The translations under genes and the position numbers were made by a program. 32,929 bases of DNA, taken from assembly GCA_023246755.1 (NCBI GenBank), contig JAHFHU010000009.1, forward strand, positions 1 to 32,929, written 5' to 3'. Source of the stretch: Candidatus Magasanikiibacteriota bacterium (GTDB lineage Bacteria; Patescibacteriota; Patescibacteriia; Magasanikbacterales; 2-02-FULL-50-9b). The notes under the pieces are model-generated. The model did not search any database. It was not told where the DNA came from and saw only the letters and a program-made list of their open reading frames with translations. Shown in pieces: positions 24,876 to 31,124 of this stretch (the stretch's first letter is position 1; every line of letters begins with the position of its first letter).

Positions 24876-25418
24876 CTAGACCGCGAACGGGGAGGTGTTG
24901 AGCATTGACACACATTCGCTGCGGCTTATAATTTTTTTGCGCTCCAGCGTCACGACGACGTCATCCGTGCGGCCATCGGATTTTTTGACGAGCCGCATAA
25001 CATCTTCGCGAACTTTTTCACACTCGACGCTTACGTGTGTTTTGAGATCTGTCGTGATTTCATCTTTGAGATCTTTTCCAAATTCAGCAAGTTTTTCATC
25101 AAGCTCATCATGCGTTACCGTCTCTGAAACGAGAAATGCTTGAGTTTCGATGATGTCGGCAGTGTTTCGTTCGAGATTTTCGACTTTGGTTGTCAGCGTT
25201 GTGAGTGATTTGATAACGTATTCCTCAAAAAGACTCGCGCCTTTGAGTGCGGCGATAACATGTTCTTCGAATGCGCTAGCACGTTTGAGCGCGGTGATAA
25301 CATGTTCTTCGAATGCGTTTGCATGTTTAAGTGAACTGATAACGTATGCTTCGAATGGTGTCGTTGGCTCGGGCGCCGCCGCTGGCTGAGTTGTGAGTTC
25401 TGCAAAATTTCCCCCCAT
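24876..25418 (-). CDS. Hypothetical coiled-coil protein with four 14-residue repeats
   Basis: About 180 residues (a TTG 12 bases upstream is an alternative start). After a Pro/Ala-rich N-terminus come four tandem 14-residue units of the form FEEHVIxALKxASx, then a long charged coiled coil (VENLERNTADIIE through KVREDVMRLVKK). It has no membrane segment. I do not recognise a family. The C-terminal half resembles the coiled coils of structural or tethering proteins. It is convergent with valS across 10 bases and has its own extended -10 promoter. Confidence 0.65.
   Translation of the reverse strand: MGGNFAELTTQPAAAPEPTTPFEAYVISSLKHANAFEEHVITALKRASAFEEHVIAALKGASLFEEYVIKSLTTLTTKVENLERNTADIIETQAFLVSETVTHDELDEKLAEFGKDLKDEITTDLKTHVSVECEKVREDVMRLVKKSDGRTDDVVVTLERKKIISRSECVSMLNTSPFAV
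25188..25355 (-). repeat. Four tandem 42-bp repeats
   Basis: Four in-frame 42-bp units encoding FEAYVISSLKHANA, FEEHVITALKRASA, FEEHVIAALKGASL and a diverged FEEYVIKSL unit. The middle two are nearly identical at DNA level, indicating recent duplication. Confidence 0.85.
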
Positions 25419-25455
25419 AGGATTTTTCAAAAAAATTACGATGACTGATGAGGCG

Positions 25456-25483
25456 AGTATAGCACCGGTATTTTTGTCGTCAA
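25456..25483 (-). promoter_or_regulatory. Promoter of the coiled-coil gene
   Basis: Minus strand: TTGACG (25478-25483), 16-base spacer, TGC plus TATACT (25456-25461), an extended -10. Confidence 0.75.
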
Positions 25484-25502
25484 GTGTGGAAAACCAGTGG
25501 AT

Positions 25503-25549
25503 AAAAAATGAGCCACCCGACCCGCATGTGTTGTGCGAGAGGGGTGGTT
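25503..25549 (-). terminator. Terminator of the two-gene operon
   Basis: Minus strand: AACCACCC and GGGTGGCT arms, then CATTTTTTAT. It lies 6 bases after the operon's last stop codon at 25555. Confidence 0.7.
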
Positions 25550-25554
25550 GTTGG

Positions 25555-26067
25555 CTAAACCGAGATTCCTACGAGCGTGTCAGCGATTAGTTTCATCGCC
25601 GCACGTTCGATGAGGTTGTTCATCGTCGCGCCCCACTGATGCCATTTGATCGGCAAAAATTCTGCGTGGTGGGTGAAATATCCACGCATGATGCGTGTAC
25701 ATTTTGTGGCGTTCTTCAGACTTTGGAAGTTCACGTACGTTGGCAGCCCTCCCATCCTACGAGCGATTGAAGGGTCAATCGTCTCAGGGAGTCGGCTCAC
25801 GGGCAACTCCCATTCGATGGACGCAATGTTCCACGCATAATTTTTGACAGCAACGCATACGCAGCGACCGCGCGGGCCGATCATGATGCGTTCAATTCCG
25901 TCTAACGGACTTTTGACAACGCGTGACTCCTGGCCTGCGAGCACGATTCGAACAGTTTCTTGTGTGGTAAATTGTCCGAATTCTTGGCAGGCTGTAAGCT
26001 CATAGAAAACCCAGATGTCGTCCGGATTAAGTTTGACACGCAAGAATTGTTCAAGATCTTTTTCCAT
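25555..26067 (-). CDS. Hypothetical protein, second gene of a two-gene operon
   Basis: I do not recognise this 170-residue protein. It is a soluble, mixed alpha/beta sequence starting MEKDLEQFLRVKLNPDDIWVFYEL, with a central RIMIGPRGRCVCVAVKNYAW stretch and a C-terminal helix. A GGAGG site lies 7 bases before the ATG. It starts 22 bases after the upstream gene ends, so the two are probably co-transcribed and may function together. Confidence 0.65.
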   Translation of the reverse strand: MEKDLEQFLRVKLNPDDIWVFYELTACQEFGQFTTQETVRIVLAGQESRVVKSPLDGIERIMIGPRGRCVCVAVKNYAWNIASIEWELPVSRLPETIDPSIARRMGGLPTYVNFQSLKNATKCTRIMRGYFTHHAEFLPIKWHQWGATMNNLIERAAMKLIADTLVGISV

Positions 26068-26089
26068 TAGAAACCTCCAAAGTGCACGG

Positions 26090-26443
26090 TTAGCGTTGTA
26101 ATACCCACAACACCATCAAATGAAGTTGTTTAATGTTTTCAGCATCGAACACACCGATTGGCGTGTTTATTTGCTCGTACTCACGGTGGTGACTTCGAGC
26201 TTCACCGATGTTGTGGATGTTGCCACCCAAAAATGTGTGCGACCAGATACCGCGATCGAGGTCGATTCTAACGCCGTATTTGTTGAGGTTTTGGCGTGTT
26301 GGGCGGACGAGCGCGACGCTGCATCCTGATCCATCAACCACCATCAGCACGAGGTGTTTTGAGCGGTACGGTTTTTTTAGGATCTGATAGTCTGCAACTG
26401 TTTTCCTCTGTTTTTCGATGTATGCATCCCAGACATTGCTCAT
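26090..26443 (-). CDS. Hypothetical protein, first gene of a two-gene operon
   Basis: I do not recognise this 117-residue soluble protein. It has a basic N-terminal helix, a KHLVLMVVDGSGCSVALVRPT beta-hairpin-like core and several His residues (SHHREYEQ). AGGAAG before the ATG is a good ribosome site. Its promoter is back-to-back with that of the MazF-like gene at 26589. Confidence 0.65.
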   Translation of the reverse strand: MSNVWDAYIEKQRKTVADYQILKKPYRSKHLVLMVVDGSGCSVALVRPTRQNLNKYGVRIDLDRGIWSHTFLGGNIHNIGEARSHHREYEQINTPIGVFDAENIKQLHLMVLWVLQR

Positions 26444-26474
26444 TTGATGCTTCCTGTGCGATTATCGCGTGCCT

Positions 26475-26504
26475 AGTGTGTCATGTGGATGGCTTGGTTG
26501 TCAA
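26475..26504 (-). promoter_or_regulatory. Promoter of the two-gene operon
   Basis: Minus strand: perfect TTGACA (26499-26504), 18-base spacer, TGA plus CACACT (26475-26480). The weak -10 hexamer is helped by the TGn extension. Confidence 0.5.
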
Positions 26505-26523
26505 TGGATGTGAGAGTTGGTGT

Positions 26524-26553
26524 TTGACAATTGGGCAACGAATGAATTAGTAT
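26524..26553 (+). promoter_or_regulatory. Promoter of MazF-like gene 1
   Basis: TTGACA (26524-26529), 18-base spacer, TAGTAT (26548-26553). Divergent from the operon promoter. Confidence 0.7.
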
Positions 26554-26588
26554 CAAACAAAATTTATAAACTTATCTTTAAGGAGGGT

Positions 26589-26990
26589 ATGTTTGGAATC
26601 ATTGCGCAGTTTAGAAATTGGTGCGGTCAGAAGGCTGAGTTGCATACAGGTACTGATGAGCCACTGATGTTTCGACAAGGAGAGATTTGGTGGTGCAGTA
26701 TCGGAATGAATGTGGGGAGCGAGCTATTTGGGAAAGGTGATCGATTTTTGCGTCCGGTTTTGGTACTCAAAAAATTTAGCAGAACCATGTTTCTTGGATT
26801 ACCACTAACGCTTCGTGAAAAACAAGGAAGTTGGTTTGTGGAAACTAATGTTGGCAGCGTACGTCGATGGGCGATACTAAGTCAGGCGCGCACGTATGAT
26901 TCTCGGCGATTTAACAATTGTGTTGGCGAGGTTGATCGCGAAACTCTCTCCCGGATTTTGTTGCAGTTTGTAAAATTAATTTCCTCTTAA
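26589..26990 (+). CDS. PemK/MazF-like endoribonuclease 1
   Basis: Probably a ribosome-independent mRNA interferase of the MazF/PemK fold. The 133-residue product has the PemK core FRQGEIWWCSIGMNVGSELFGKG, RPVLVLKK, FLGLPLT and a late ILSQARTYDSRR strand-helix. An unusual N-terminal helix of about 28 residues (FGIIAQFRNWCGQK) precedes it. A strong AAGGAGGG site sets the start. No small antitoxin gene lies upstream, the usual place in mazEF or pemIK. Instead a minus-strand small RNA unit ends at its stop codon. A paralogue lies at 27708. Confidence 0.85.
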   Translation: MFGIIAQFRNWCGQKAELHTGTDEPLMFRQGEIWWCSIGMNVGSELFGKGDRFLRPVLVLKKFSRTMFLGLPLTLREKQGSWFVETNVGSVRRWAILSQARTYDSRRFNNCVGEVDRETLSRILLQFVKLISS

Positions 26991-27044
26991 AAAAATCATC
27001 ACCCGCCCATTGCTGGGCGGGATCGCTGGGTAACCCCAAAGTAT
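26990..27044 (-). ncRNA. Predicted small antisense RNA 1
   Basis: On the minus strand a promoter (27051-27079) is followed by about 55 bases containing TTGGGGTTACCCAGCGAT, then a CCCGCCCA/TGGGCGGG hairpin closed by a GCAA tetraloop, then TGATGATTTTTTT. The terminator's T-run overlaps the stop codon of MazF-like gene 1. The + strand has no T-run here, so the terminator acts only on minus-strand transcription. Start and end are estimated from promoter and T-run. Confidence 0.6.
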
Positions 27045-27050
27045 GTTTGA

Positions 27051-27079
27051 ATGATAGCGCGGCTCGTTTTAGTTGTCAA
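27051..27079 (-). promoter_or_regulatory. Promoter of small RNA 1
   Basis: Minus strand: TTGACA (27074-27079), 17-base spacer, TATCAT (27051-27056). The -35 hexamer overlaps the -35 of the forward promoter at 27073. Confidence 0.7.
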
Positions 27080-27100
27080 ATTGTGTGGCGGTATGATAAT
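27073..27100 (+). promoter_or_regulatory. Promoter of the RelE/PBECR-like gene
   Basis: TTGTCA (27073-27078), 16-base spacer, GATAAT (27095-27100). It shares its -35 with the divergent small RNA 1 promoter. Confidence 0.7.
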
Positions 27101-27133
27101 TTCATGGCATTACAAACTATCGGGAGTAGTTTT

Positions 27134-27550
27134 ATGGAGGGATATAAAACAAAAGCAGGCAAAATCACGGGCATCACGTGGTCCGAGATTTCAAAAAAGG
27201 CGATGGTGCTGCATAAGCAGATCGCAGCAAGGACAAAGCGGCGGCCATATGTGCGCGCGGCGTACTTTGATAAACAGAAAATTTTTTTGGAATTGTATTG
27301 GCACCATCTGTACGAAAAACAAAATGTGCGCGATAAGGCGCGGCGCGTAAAATATTTTGCGTGCGCAATTGAATTGATTGAGCGGTCGCGGATGGAACCG
27401 ACGGTGAAAGAAAATCCAAACCGGCATGGGGAATTGCTGTATCGTTTTGTGGGGACAGCTGCGGGCGGCGAAGTGTTTATTGTGCAAATCAAAGAGGTGA
27501 AGCGTACGGGCGAAAAATGGTTGATGTCAGTGTTTCCAAAAAATGTGTAG
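27134..27550 (+). CDS. Probable RelE/PBECR-like nuclease-fold protein
   Basis: The 138-residue basic product has KTKRRPYVRAAYFDKQKIFLELYWHHL-like and ARRVKYFACAIELIERSR segments, a NPNRHGELLYRF motif and a C-terminal VFIVQIKEVKR..KWLMSVFP strand pair. This resembles a family common in CPR mobile regions, probably RelE- or PBECR-like RNases; the assignment is from memory of patterns. The ATG at 27134 is chosen because an earlier in-frame ATG (27104) precedes the predicted transcription start. The leader sequence CATTACAAACTATCGGGAG is shared with MazF-like gene 2. Confidence 0.65.
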   Translation: MEGYKTKAGKITGITWSEISKKAMVLHKQIAARTKRRPYVRAAYFDKQKIFLELYWHHLYEKQNVRDKARRVKYFACAIELIERSRMEPTVKENPNRHGELLYRFVGTAAGGEVFIVQIKEVKRTGEKWLMSVFPKNV

Positions 27551-27560
27551 CGGGTTGAGG

Positions 27561-27622
27561 AAAAAACAGAAAAAGGCTCCCGCCAAGTTGTGGTGTATAA
27601 ACCACGGAGGAAGTCTTTCTCT
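27561..27622 (-). ncRNA. Predicted small antisense RNA 3
   Basis: Minus-strand unit between the RelE/PBECR-like stop (27550) and the MazF-like gene 2 promoter. After the promoter (27629-27657) comes a roughly 60-base transcript folding into a long imperfect hairpin with a perfect GTGGT/ACCAC top, followed by TTTTTCTGTTTTTT. Its sequence differs from small RNAs 1 and 2, but the position and polarity are the same. Confidence 0.5.
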
Positions 27623-27628
27623 GAGTTT

Positions 27629-27657
27629 AGAGTAGCAGGAGCGAATTGGGCTGTCAA
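27629..27657 (-). promoter_or_regulatory. Promoter of small RNA 3
   Basis: Minus strand: perfect TTGACA (27652-27657), 17-base spacer, TGC plus TACTCT (27629-27634). Confidence 0.5.
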
Positions 27658-27678
27658 ATTGCGTGGTAGTGTGATAAG
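27651..27678 (+). promoter_or_regulatory. Promoter of MazF-like gene 2
   Basis: CTGTCA (27651-27656), 16-base spacer, GATAAG (27673-27678). It is a diverged duplicate of the promoter at 27073 and again shares its -35 with a minus-strand promoter. Confidence 0.6.
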
Positions 27679-27707
27679 GTCTGGCCATTACAAACTATCG
27701 GGAGGGT

Positions 27708-28109
27708 ATGTTTGAAGTTTTGGAACAATTTAGAATTTGGTGCGGACAGAAAATGCGGTTGCATACGGAAACGCGTTCGTCGCCGCTGTTTAAACAGGGC
27801 GAGGTGTGGTGGTGTGCAATCGGCATGAATGTTGGGCACGAAATGTATGGCAAGGGCGCGTATTTTACGCGGCCGGTTTTGGTGCTTAAAAAAATTAATA
27901 CGGAAATGTTTCTTGGACTACCGGTTACGTCAAAAATAAAAACAGGGGTGTGGTATGCACCTGTTTCGTTTCATGAGCGTGCACGCACCGCTGTTTTATC
28001 GCAGGCTCGCGTGTTTGATGCACGGCGGCTTTCTAAACGCATATGTGCGCTTCCGGAAAATGAGTTGTTGGATGTGCAGAAACGTTTTGTTCAGTTTTAT
28101 GGCTCCTAA
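27708..28109 (+). CDS. PemK/MazF-like endoribonuclease 2
   Basis: A paralogue of the gene at 26589, the same length (133 residues), with FRIWCGQKMRLHTET, FKQGEVWWCAIGMNVGHEMYGKG, RPVLVLKK, MFLGLPVT and VLSQARVFDARR. A GGGAGGG site precedes the ATG. As with gene 1 there is no adjacent protein antitoxin gene, and its stop codon overlaps the terminator of a minus-strand small RNA. Conserved core residues suggest an active RNase rather than a decayed copy. Confidence 0.85.
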   Translation: MFEVLEQFRIWCGQKMRLHTETRSSPLFKQGEVWWCAIGMNVGHEMYGKGAYFTRPVLVLKKINTEMFLGLPVTSKIKTGVWYAPVSFHERARTAVLSQARVFDARRLSKRICALPENELLDVQKRFVQFYGS

Positions 28110-28162
28110 AAATATTCATCCCACGTCTTGCGACGTGGGAATCGGTGGGTAACCCCAATAAT
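28108..28162 (-). ncRNA. Predicted small antisense RNA 2
   Basis: On the minus strand a consensus promoter (28169-28197) is followed by about 55 bases: TTGGGGTTACCCACCGAT as in small RNA 1, then CCCACGTC/GACGTGGG closed by a GCAA tetraloop, then ATGAATATTTTT. Five stem pairs differ from RNA 1 yet still pair. The T-run overlaps the stop codon of MazF-like gene 2. Confidence 0.65.
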
Positions 28163-28168
28163 GAACAA

Positions 28169-28197
28169 ACTATACCGCACTAGATTTCAGTTGTCAA
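28169..28197 (-). promoter_or_regulatory. Promoter of small RNA 2
   Basis: Minus strand: perfect TTGACA (28192-28197), 17-base spacer, TATAGT (28169-28174). The -35 overlaps that of the tyrS promoter. Confidence 0.75.
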
Positions 28198-28219
28198 ACG
28201 CCGGGTTTTCCGTTAAGAT
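28191..28219 (+). promoter_or_regulatory. tyrS promoter
   Basis: TTGTCA (28191-28196), 17-base spacer, TAAGAT (28214-28219). It supports the tyrS start at 28242 and excludes upstream in-frame ATGs. Confidence 0.7.
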
Positions 28220-28241
28220 GTCTGTAATTGAGCAGAATTTT

Positions 28242-29450
28242 ATGGCAAAAATTTCAACAGACAAGAAAAAAATTGCGGAATTATTGGACCGCGGCGTGGC
28301 CGAGGTGATTGTGCGCGAGGATTTGGAGAAAAAATTGGCGAGCGGGGAGCCGCTGCGCGTGAAGTTGGGCATTGACCCGACGTCGCCGAATTTGCATCTC
28401 GGGCGATCCATTCCGCTTTTGAAATTGCGCGATTTTCAGGAGCTCGGCCACAAAATTGTTTTTATCGTGGGCGATTTCACGGGCATTATCGGCGACACGT
28501 CGGACAAAGATGCAGAGCGGCCGATGCTGACCGAGGCGGCGATTGCGGCGAATTTGGAAACCTACGTGGCGCAGGCCGGAAAAATTATTGACCTGGACGC
28601 GGCCGAGATTCATTTTAATTCCACGTGGCTCGGGAAGCTCGGCTTCAAGGAAATTGGCGAGCTCGCGAACGTGTTTAGCGTCGCGGAATTTATCGCGCGC
28701 GAAAATATTGCCAAGCGGCTGGACGGCGGCCGGCGCGTGTCGCTGCGCGAGGTGCTGTACCCCTTGATGCAGGGCTACGATTCGGTGGCGATCAAGGCCG
28801 ACGTTGAGCTCGGCGGCACGGACCAGCGTTTTAATGTGCTCGCCGGCCGCACGATTTTGCCGCACTACGGTTTGGCCGCGCAGAATATCGTGCTGAATCC
28901 GCTGATTGCGGGTTTGGACGGGCGCAAAATGTCGTCGTCGTGGGGCAACACGATTAATTTGCTCGACGAGCCGGCGGATATGTACGGCAAGGTGATGTCG
29001 CTCATGGACGAGCTGGTTTTGGAATATTTTATGTGCGCAACGCGCGCGGGCGTGGGCGAAATTTTGGAAATGCGCGAATCATTGGCCGCCGGCGCAAACC
29101 CACGCGACGTCAAAATGCGTTTGGGCCGCGAGTTGGTTGCGATGTATTGGGGCGTGGACGCGGCTGCAGCTGCCGAGGAACATTTTCGCACCGTGCATCA
29201 GCAAGGCGGCGTGCCGGAGGATATGCCGGAGGTGAAAGTGTCGTGGATGCAGGCGCCGCTGGTGGATGTTTTGGTTGAGGTTGGTTTTTGTGCGAGTAAG
29301 GGCGACGCGCGCCGGCAGATTACGGAGGGTGGTGTCAAGGTTGATGGGGTTGTGGTGGAGGATGTTGGGGCGATGGTTGAAATGGATGGACGAGGCGACG
29401 GGGTTGTGGTGCAGAAGGGGAAGAGGTGGTGGGTGAGGATAACTTTATGA
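28242..29450 (+). CDS. tyrS: Tyrosyl-tRNA synthetase
   Basis: Charges tRNA-Tyr. The 402-residue product has KLGIDPTSPNLHLGRSIPLLKLRDFQ (HIGH-type HLGR), GDFTGIIGDTSDKD, the GGTDQRFN tyrosine-binding segment, KMSSSWGN as its KMSKS motif, and a C-terminal S4 RNA-binding domain. These indicate the TyrZ-like/type 2 group. The ATG at 28242 is chosen from the promoter position. The TGA overlaps the next start (ATGA), coupling it to an AT-rich membrane-protein gene. Its GC content is higher than that of the genes on either side. Confidence 0.96.
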   Translation: MAKISTDKKKIAELLDRGVAEVIVREDLEKKLASGEPLRVKLGIDPTSPNLHLGRSIPLLKLRDFQELGHKIVFIVGDFTGIIGDTSDKDAERPMLTEAAIAANLETYVAQAGKIIDLDAAEIHFNSTWLGKLGFKEIGELANVFSVAEFIARENIAKRLDGGRRVSLREVLYPLMQGYDSVAIKADVELGGTDQRFNVLAGRTILPHYGLAAQNIVLNPLIAGLDGRKMSSSWGNTINLLDEPADMYGKVMSLMDELVLEYFMCATRAGVGEILEMRESLAAGANPRDVKMRLGRELVAMYWGVDAAAAAEEHFRTVHQQGGVPEDMPEVKVSWMQAPLVDVLVEVGFCASKGDARRQITEGGVKVDGVVVEDVGAMVEMDGRGDGVVVQKGKRWWVRITL

Positions 29451-30037
29451 AAGACACACGACTTTTTGACAAACTAAAAGATATGTATTTTTTATTTATG
29501 GCATTTGTCAAAAATCCAGTTTCTATTTCTCTTATTATATTTATCGCTCTTGAATGGACGACATATTATGTGTTTCACACAAAGTTGAATGTTGATAAAG
29601 AGATAGTCGTAGGCAGCATGAGTGTGCTTTGTATTGTTTCTGGCTATTTTATAACGCACTATTTAGAATTAGATCGAAAATCGAAAGAGAAAAGATTTGA
29701 TCAGCATTATGAATTATTAAAAGCTTTGAGAGTATTTCTGTGCGAAACTGATTTAGAAGAAGCGGATAGAAAGGCTTTGGCTGAAAAGTTTCAACATGAA
29801 TATTATGGTTCAGCACTATTTATTTCTCAGAAAGCATTTAAAAAACTCAAAATTACTGCAGATTCGTATAATGAGTTTCAAAATACTAAGGGCAAATTAG
29901 CCGCAGACATACAGAAAGCGCAACTAAATTTTCAAAATGCGCAATCCAATTTTATTAATTCTTTGCGAACAGAATTCTTTCATGATCGTAATCTTGATTT
30001 TAGCGCTTATGATTTTCAATGGAAATTAAAAAAATGA
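29447..30037 (+). CDS. Hypothetical membrane protein with coiled-coil tail, coupled to tyrS
   Basis: The 196-residue product has two membrane helices (about 25-45 and 55-72) and a long cytoplasmic helical tail with a KAQLNFQNAQSNF coiled-coil segment. I do not recognise a family. It starts on the tyrS stop (ATGA) and overlaps the next gene in the same way, so all three are translationally coupled. The DNA is much AT-richer than tyrS, a sign of separate origin. Confidence 0.65.
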   Translation: MKDTRLFDKLKDMYFLFMAFVKNPVSISLIIFIALEWTTYYVFHTKLNVDKEIVVGSMSVLCIVSGYFITHYLELDRKSKEKRFDQHYELLKALRVFLCETDLEEADRKALAEKFQHEYYGSALFISQKAFKKLKITADSYNEFQNTKGKLAADIQKAQLNFQNAQSNFINSLRTEFFHDRNLDFSAYDFQWKLKK

Positions 30038-30675
30038 TTTTTTATATGAAAACTAGAAAAATATTTCTTCCTTTTAGTGGAGATGAAAAATTTCTTAAAG
30101 AAAAATGGTGGCATCGTTTTTTCACTGTGTTATTTGTTATTAGTTTACTCGTGGTGTTCTTGATTGGATCTATCATCTCTGTTGAGAGCGTTAAAGACAG
30201 TATTTCTAATACGACAATCAAAAATAATCTACGGAGCTTCACTCAGAATAGTAGTCCGTCAGTAACAAATACCGTCCCAGATTTTTTAGCTCAAGGCACA
30301 AAGTTTACTTGTTTAAAAAGTGGAATTTTTGATCAAATTTCTGTTTATGATCTTTCGAGTAAAGCTTTTTGCAATTTAAATATCTCAAATTTCGTAGATG
30401 AACTTGCTGAACAGTTTACTGGGGATGGTCGTCTCACACTAGAAGAAAGAAAAGTGGCGATTAAAGATGCTTTAAGCCGCGATAGAGAAAAACGTTATTG
30501 TGTTATACATAAAGATATAGATTGTGCTTCAGAGAATATTGTCGTGTATACACATAACATTTTGTTTTATGCGCAAGTTTTGAGTCGTACATTGGTCACG
30601 GTTTACGTTTTTTCTTTAATAGTGCAACTAATCTACTTTAAGGGGTTGATTTACATATTATATGGTAAAAAATAA
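30034..30675 (+). CDS. Hypothetical membrane protein
   Basis: The 213-residue product has a basic N-terminus with KWWHRFF, a membrane helix (about 32-52), an extracytoplasmic domain of about 130 residues with four cysteines, including C-VIHKDID-C, and a second helix near the C-terminus. I do not recognise it. The ATG at 30034 overlaps the previous stop as ATGA; an in-frame ATG 15 bases earlier is an alternative. It is AT-rich like its partner, and the pair may form one membrane complex. Confidence 0.6.
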   Translation: MIFYMKTRKIFLPFSGDEKFLKEKWWHRFFTVLFVISLLVVFLIGSIISVESVKDSISNTTIKNNLRSFTQNSSPSVTNTVPDFLAQGTKFTCLKSGIFDQISVYDLSSKAFCNLNISNFVDELAEQFTGDGRLTLEERKVAIKDALSRDREKRYCVIHKDIDCASENIVVYTHNILFYAQVLSRTLVTVYVFSLIVQLIYFKGLIYILYGKK

Positions 30676-30890
30676 CTATGAAATCGTTTTCATTCTCCCA
30701 TGATGTGAGTATGTTTAATTTCAAGGCTGATTCGAATTAATTTCAAAAATACTTCGTGGCCCAGTTTGTAATTCTTGCGGCTGCAAATTTTTCGGATGTT
30801 GTCGGATTACTCCAGTAGTCCTCCTCCATCCTCATAATTTTCGCGCGCAACAATGAGAAAACTGACTCAAAATTATTTTTGAAATGAGTT
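30676..30890. other. AT-rich intergenic stretch with a short minus-strand frame
   Basis: No convincing gene. On the minus strand an open stretch ending at 30743 could encode about 30 residues from an ATG at 30835 (MRMEEDYWSNPTTSEKF), or about 49 residues between stops. It reads like protein but has no promoter or ribosome site, so it may be a remnant. Confidence 0.25.
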
Positions 30891-31060
30891 CAGCTAAACG
30901 TCCCATCGCGGCAACGCGCCGATGCGCCTGCGGGCACCGTGTTCGCGCGCAGTTCATAGGCGGGTGCATGCACCACGGCGCCGCTCGAGTGCGCCACAGC
31001 ATCGCACCCCGCGCCCGTGAGCATCAGCGCGAGCCCGATGATCGCACACTGTGGACCAAC
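30890..31060 (-). pseudogene. Possible remnant of a DUF3761-like lipoprotein gene
   Basis: A GC-rich island between AT-rich DNA. One minus-strand frame reads IIGLALMLTGAGCDAV, like a lipoprotein signal with lipobox Cys, and ends ASARCRDGTFS before TGA. Small DUF3761 proteins have a CxDGTxSxS motif at the corresponding place. There is no proper start codon and the conserved C-terminal CSxHGGV part is missing. A 61-codon + strand frame (30884-31069) is judged a shadow. Confidence 0.3.
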
Positions 31061-31075
31061 TGTGCATAACCCCTC

Positions 31076-31104
31076 TTGACATTCGGTTTTCGTTCGGGTA
31101 GAGT
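31076..31104 (+). promoter_or_regulatory. Promoter of the zeta-toxin operon
   Basis: Perfect TTGACA (31076-31081), 17-base spacer, TAGAGT (31099-31104), 20 bases before the ATG. Confidence 0.7.
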
Positions 31105-31124
31105 ATATGCAAGCGACGTGAACT

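Noticed and set aside
25188-25355. CRISPR-like array
   Set aside because: The repeats are contiguous 42-bp coding units without spacers, inside an open frame.
26991-27039. Integron attC-like recombination site after MazF-like gene 1 (and at 28110-28158)
   Set aside because: The hairpins directly follow stop codons as attC sites do, but the GTTRRRY/RYYYAAC core sites are absent, and a minus-strand promoter plus T-run explains them as small RNA terminators.
30743-30886. Recoding of TGA joining two minus-strand fragments (as in UGA=Gly lineages)
   Set aside because: UGA is used as an ordinary stop throughout, including ATGA overlaps of uvrA, the pseudouridine synthase, tyrS and the zeta-like gene.
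30884-31069. 61-codon plus-strand gene with CACGH motif
   Set aside because: No ribosome site or promoter. The opposite strand gives a more protein-like reading, and the composition is explained by the GC-rich island.
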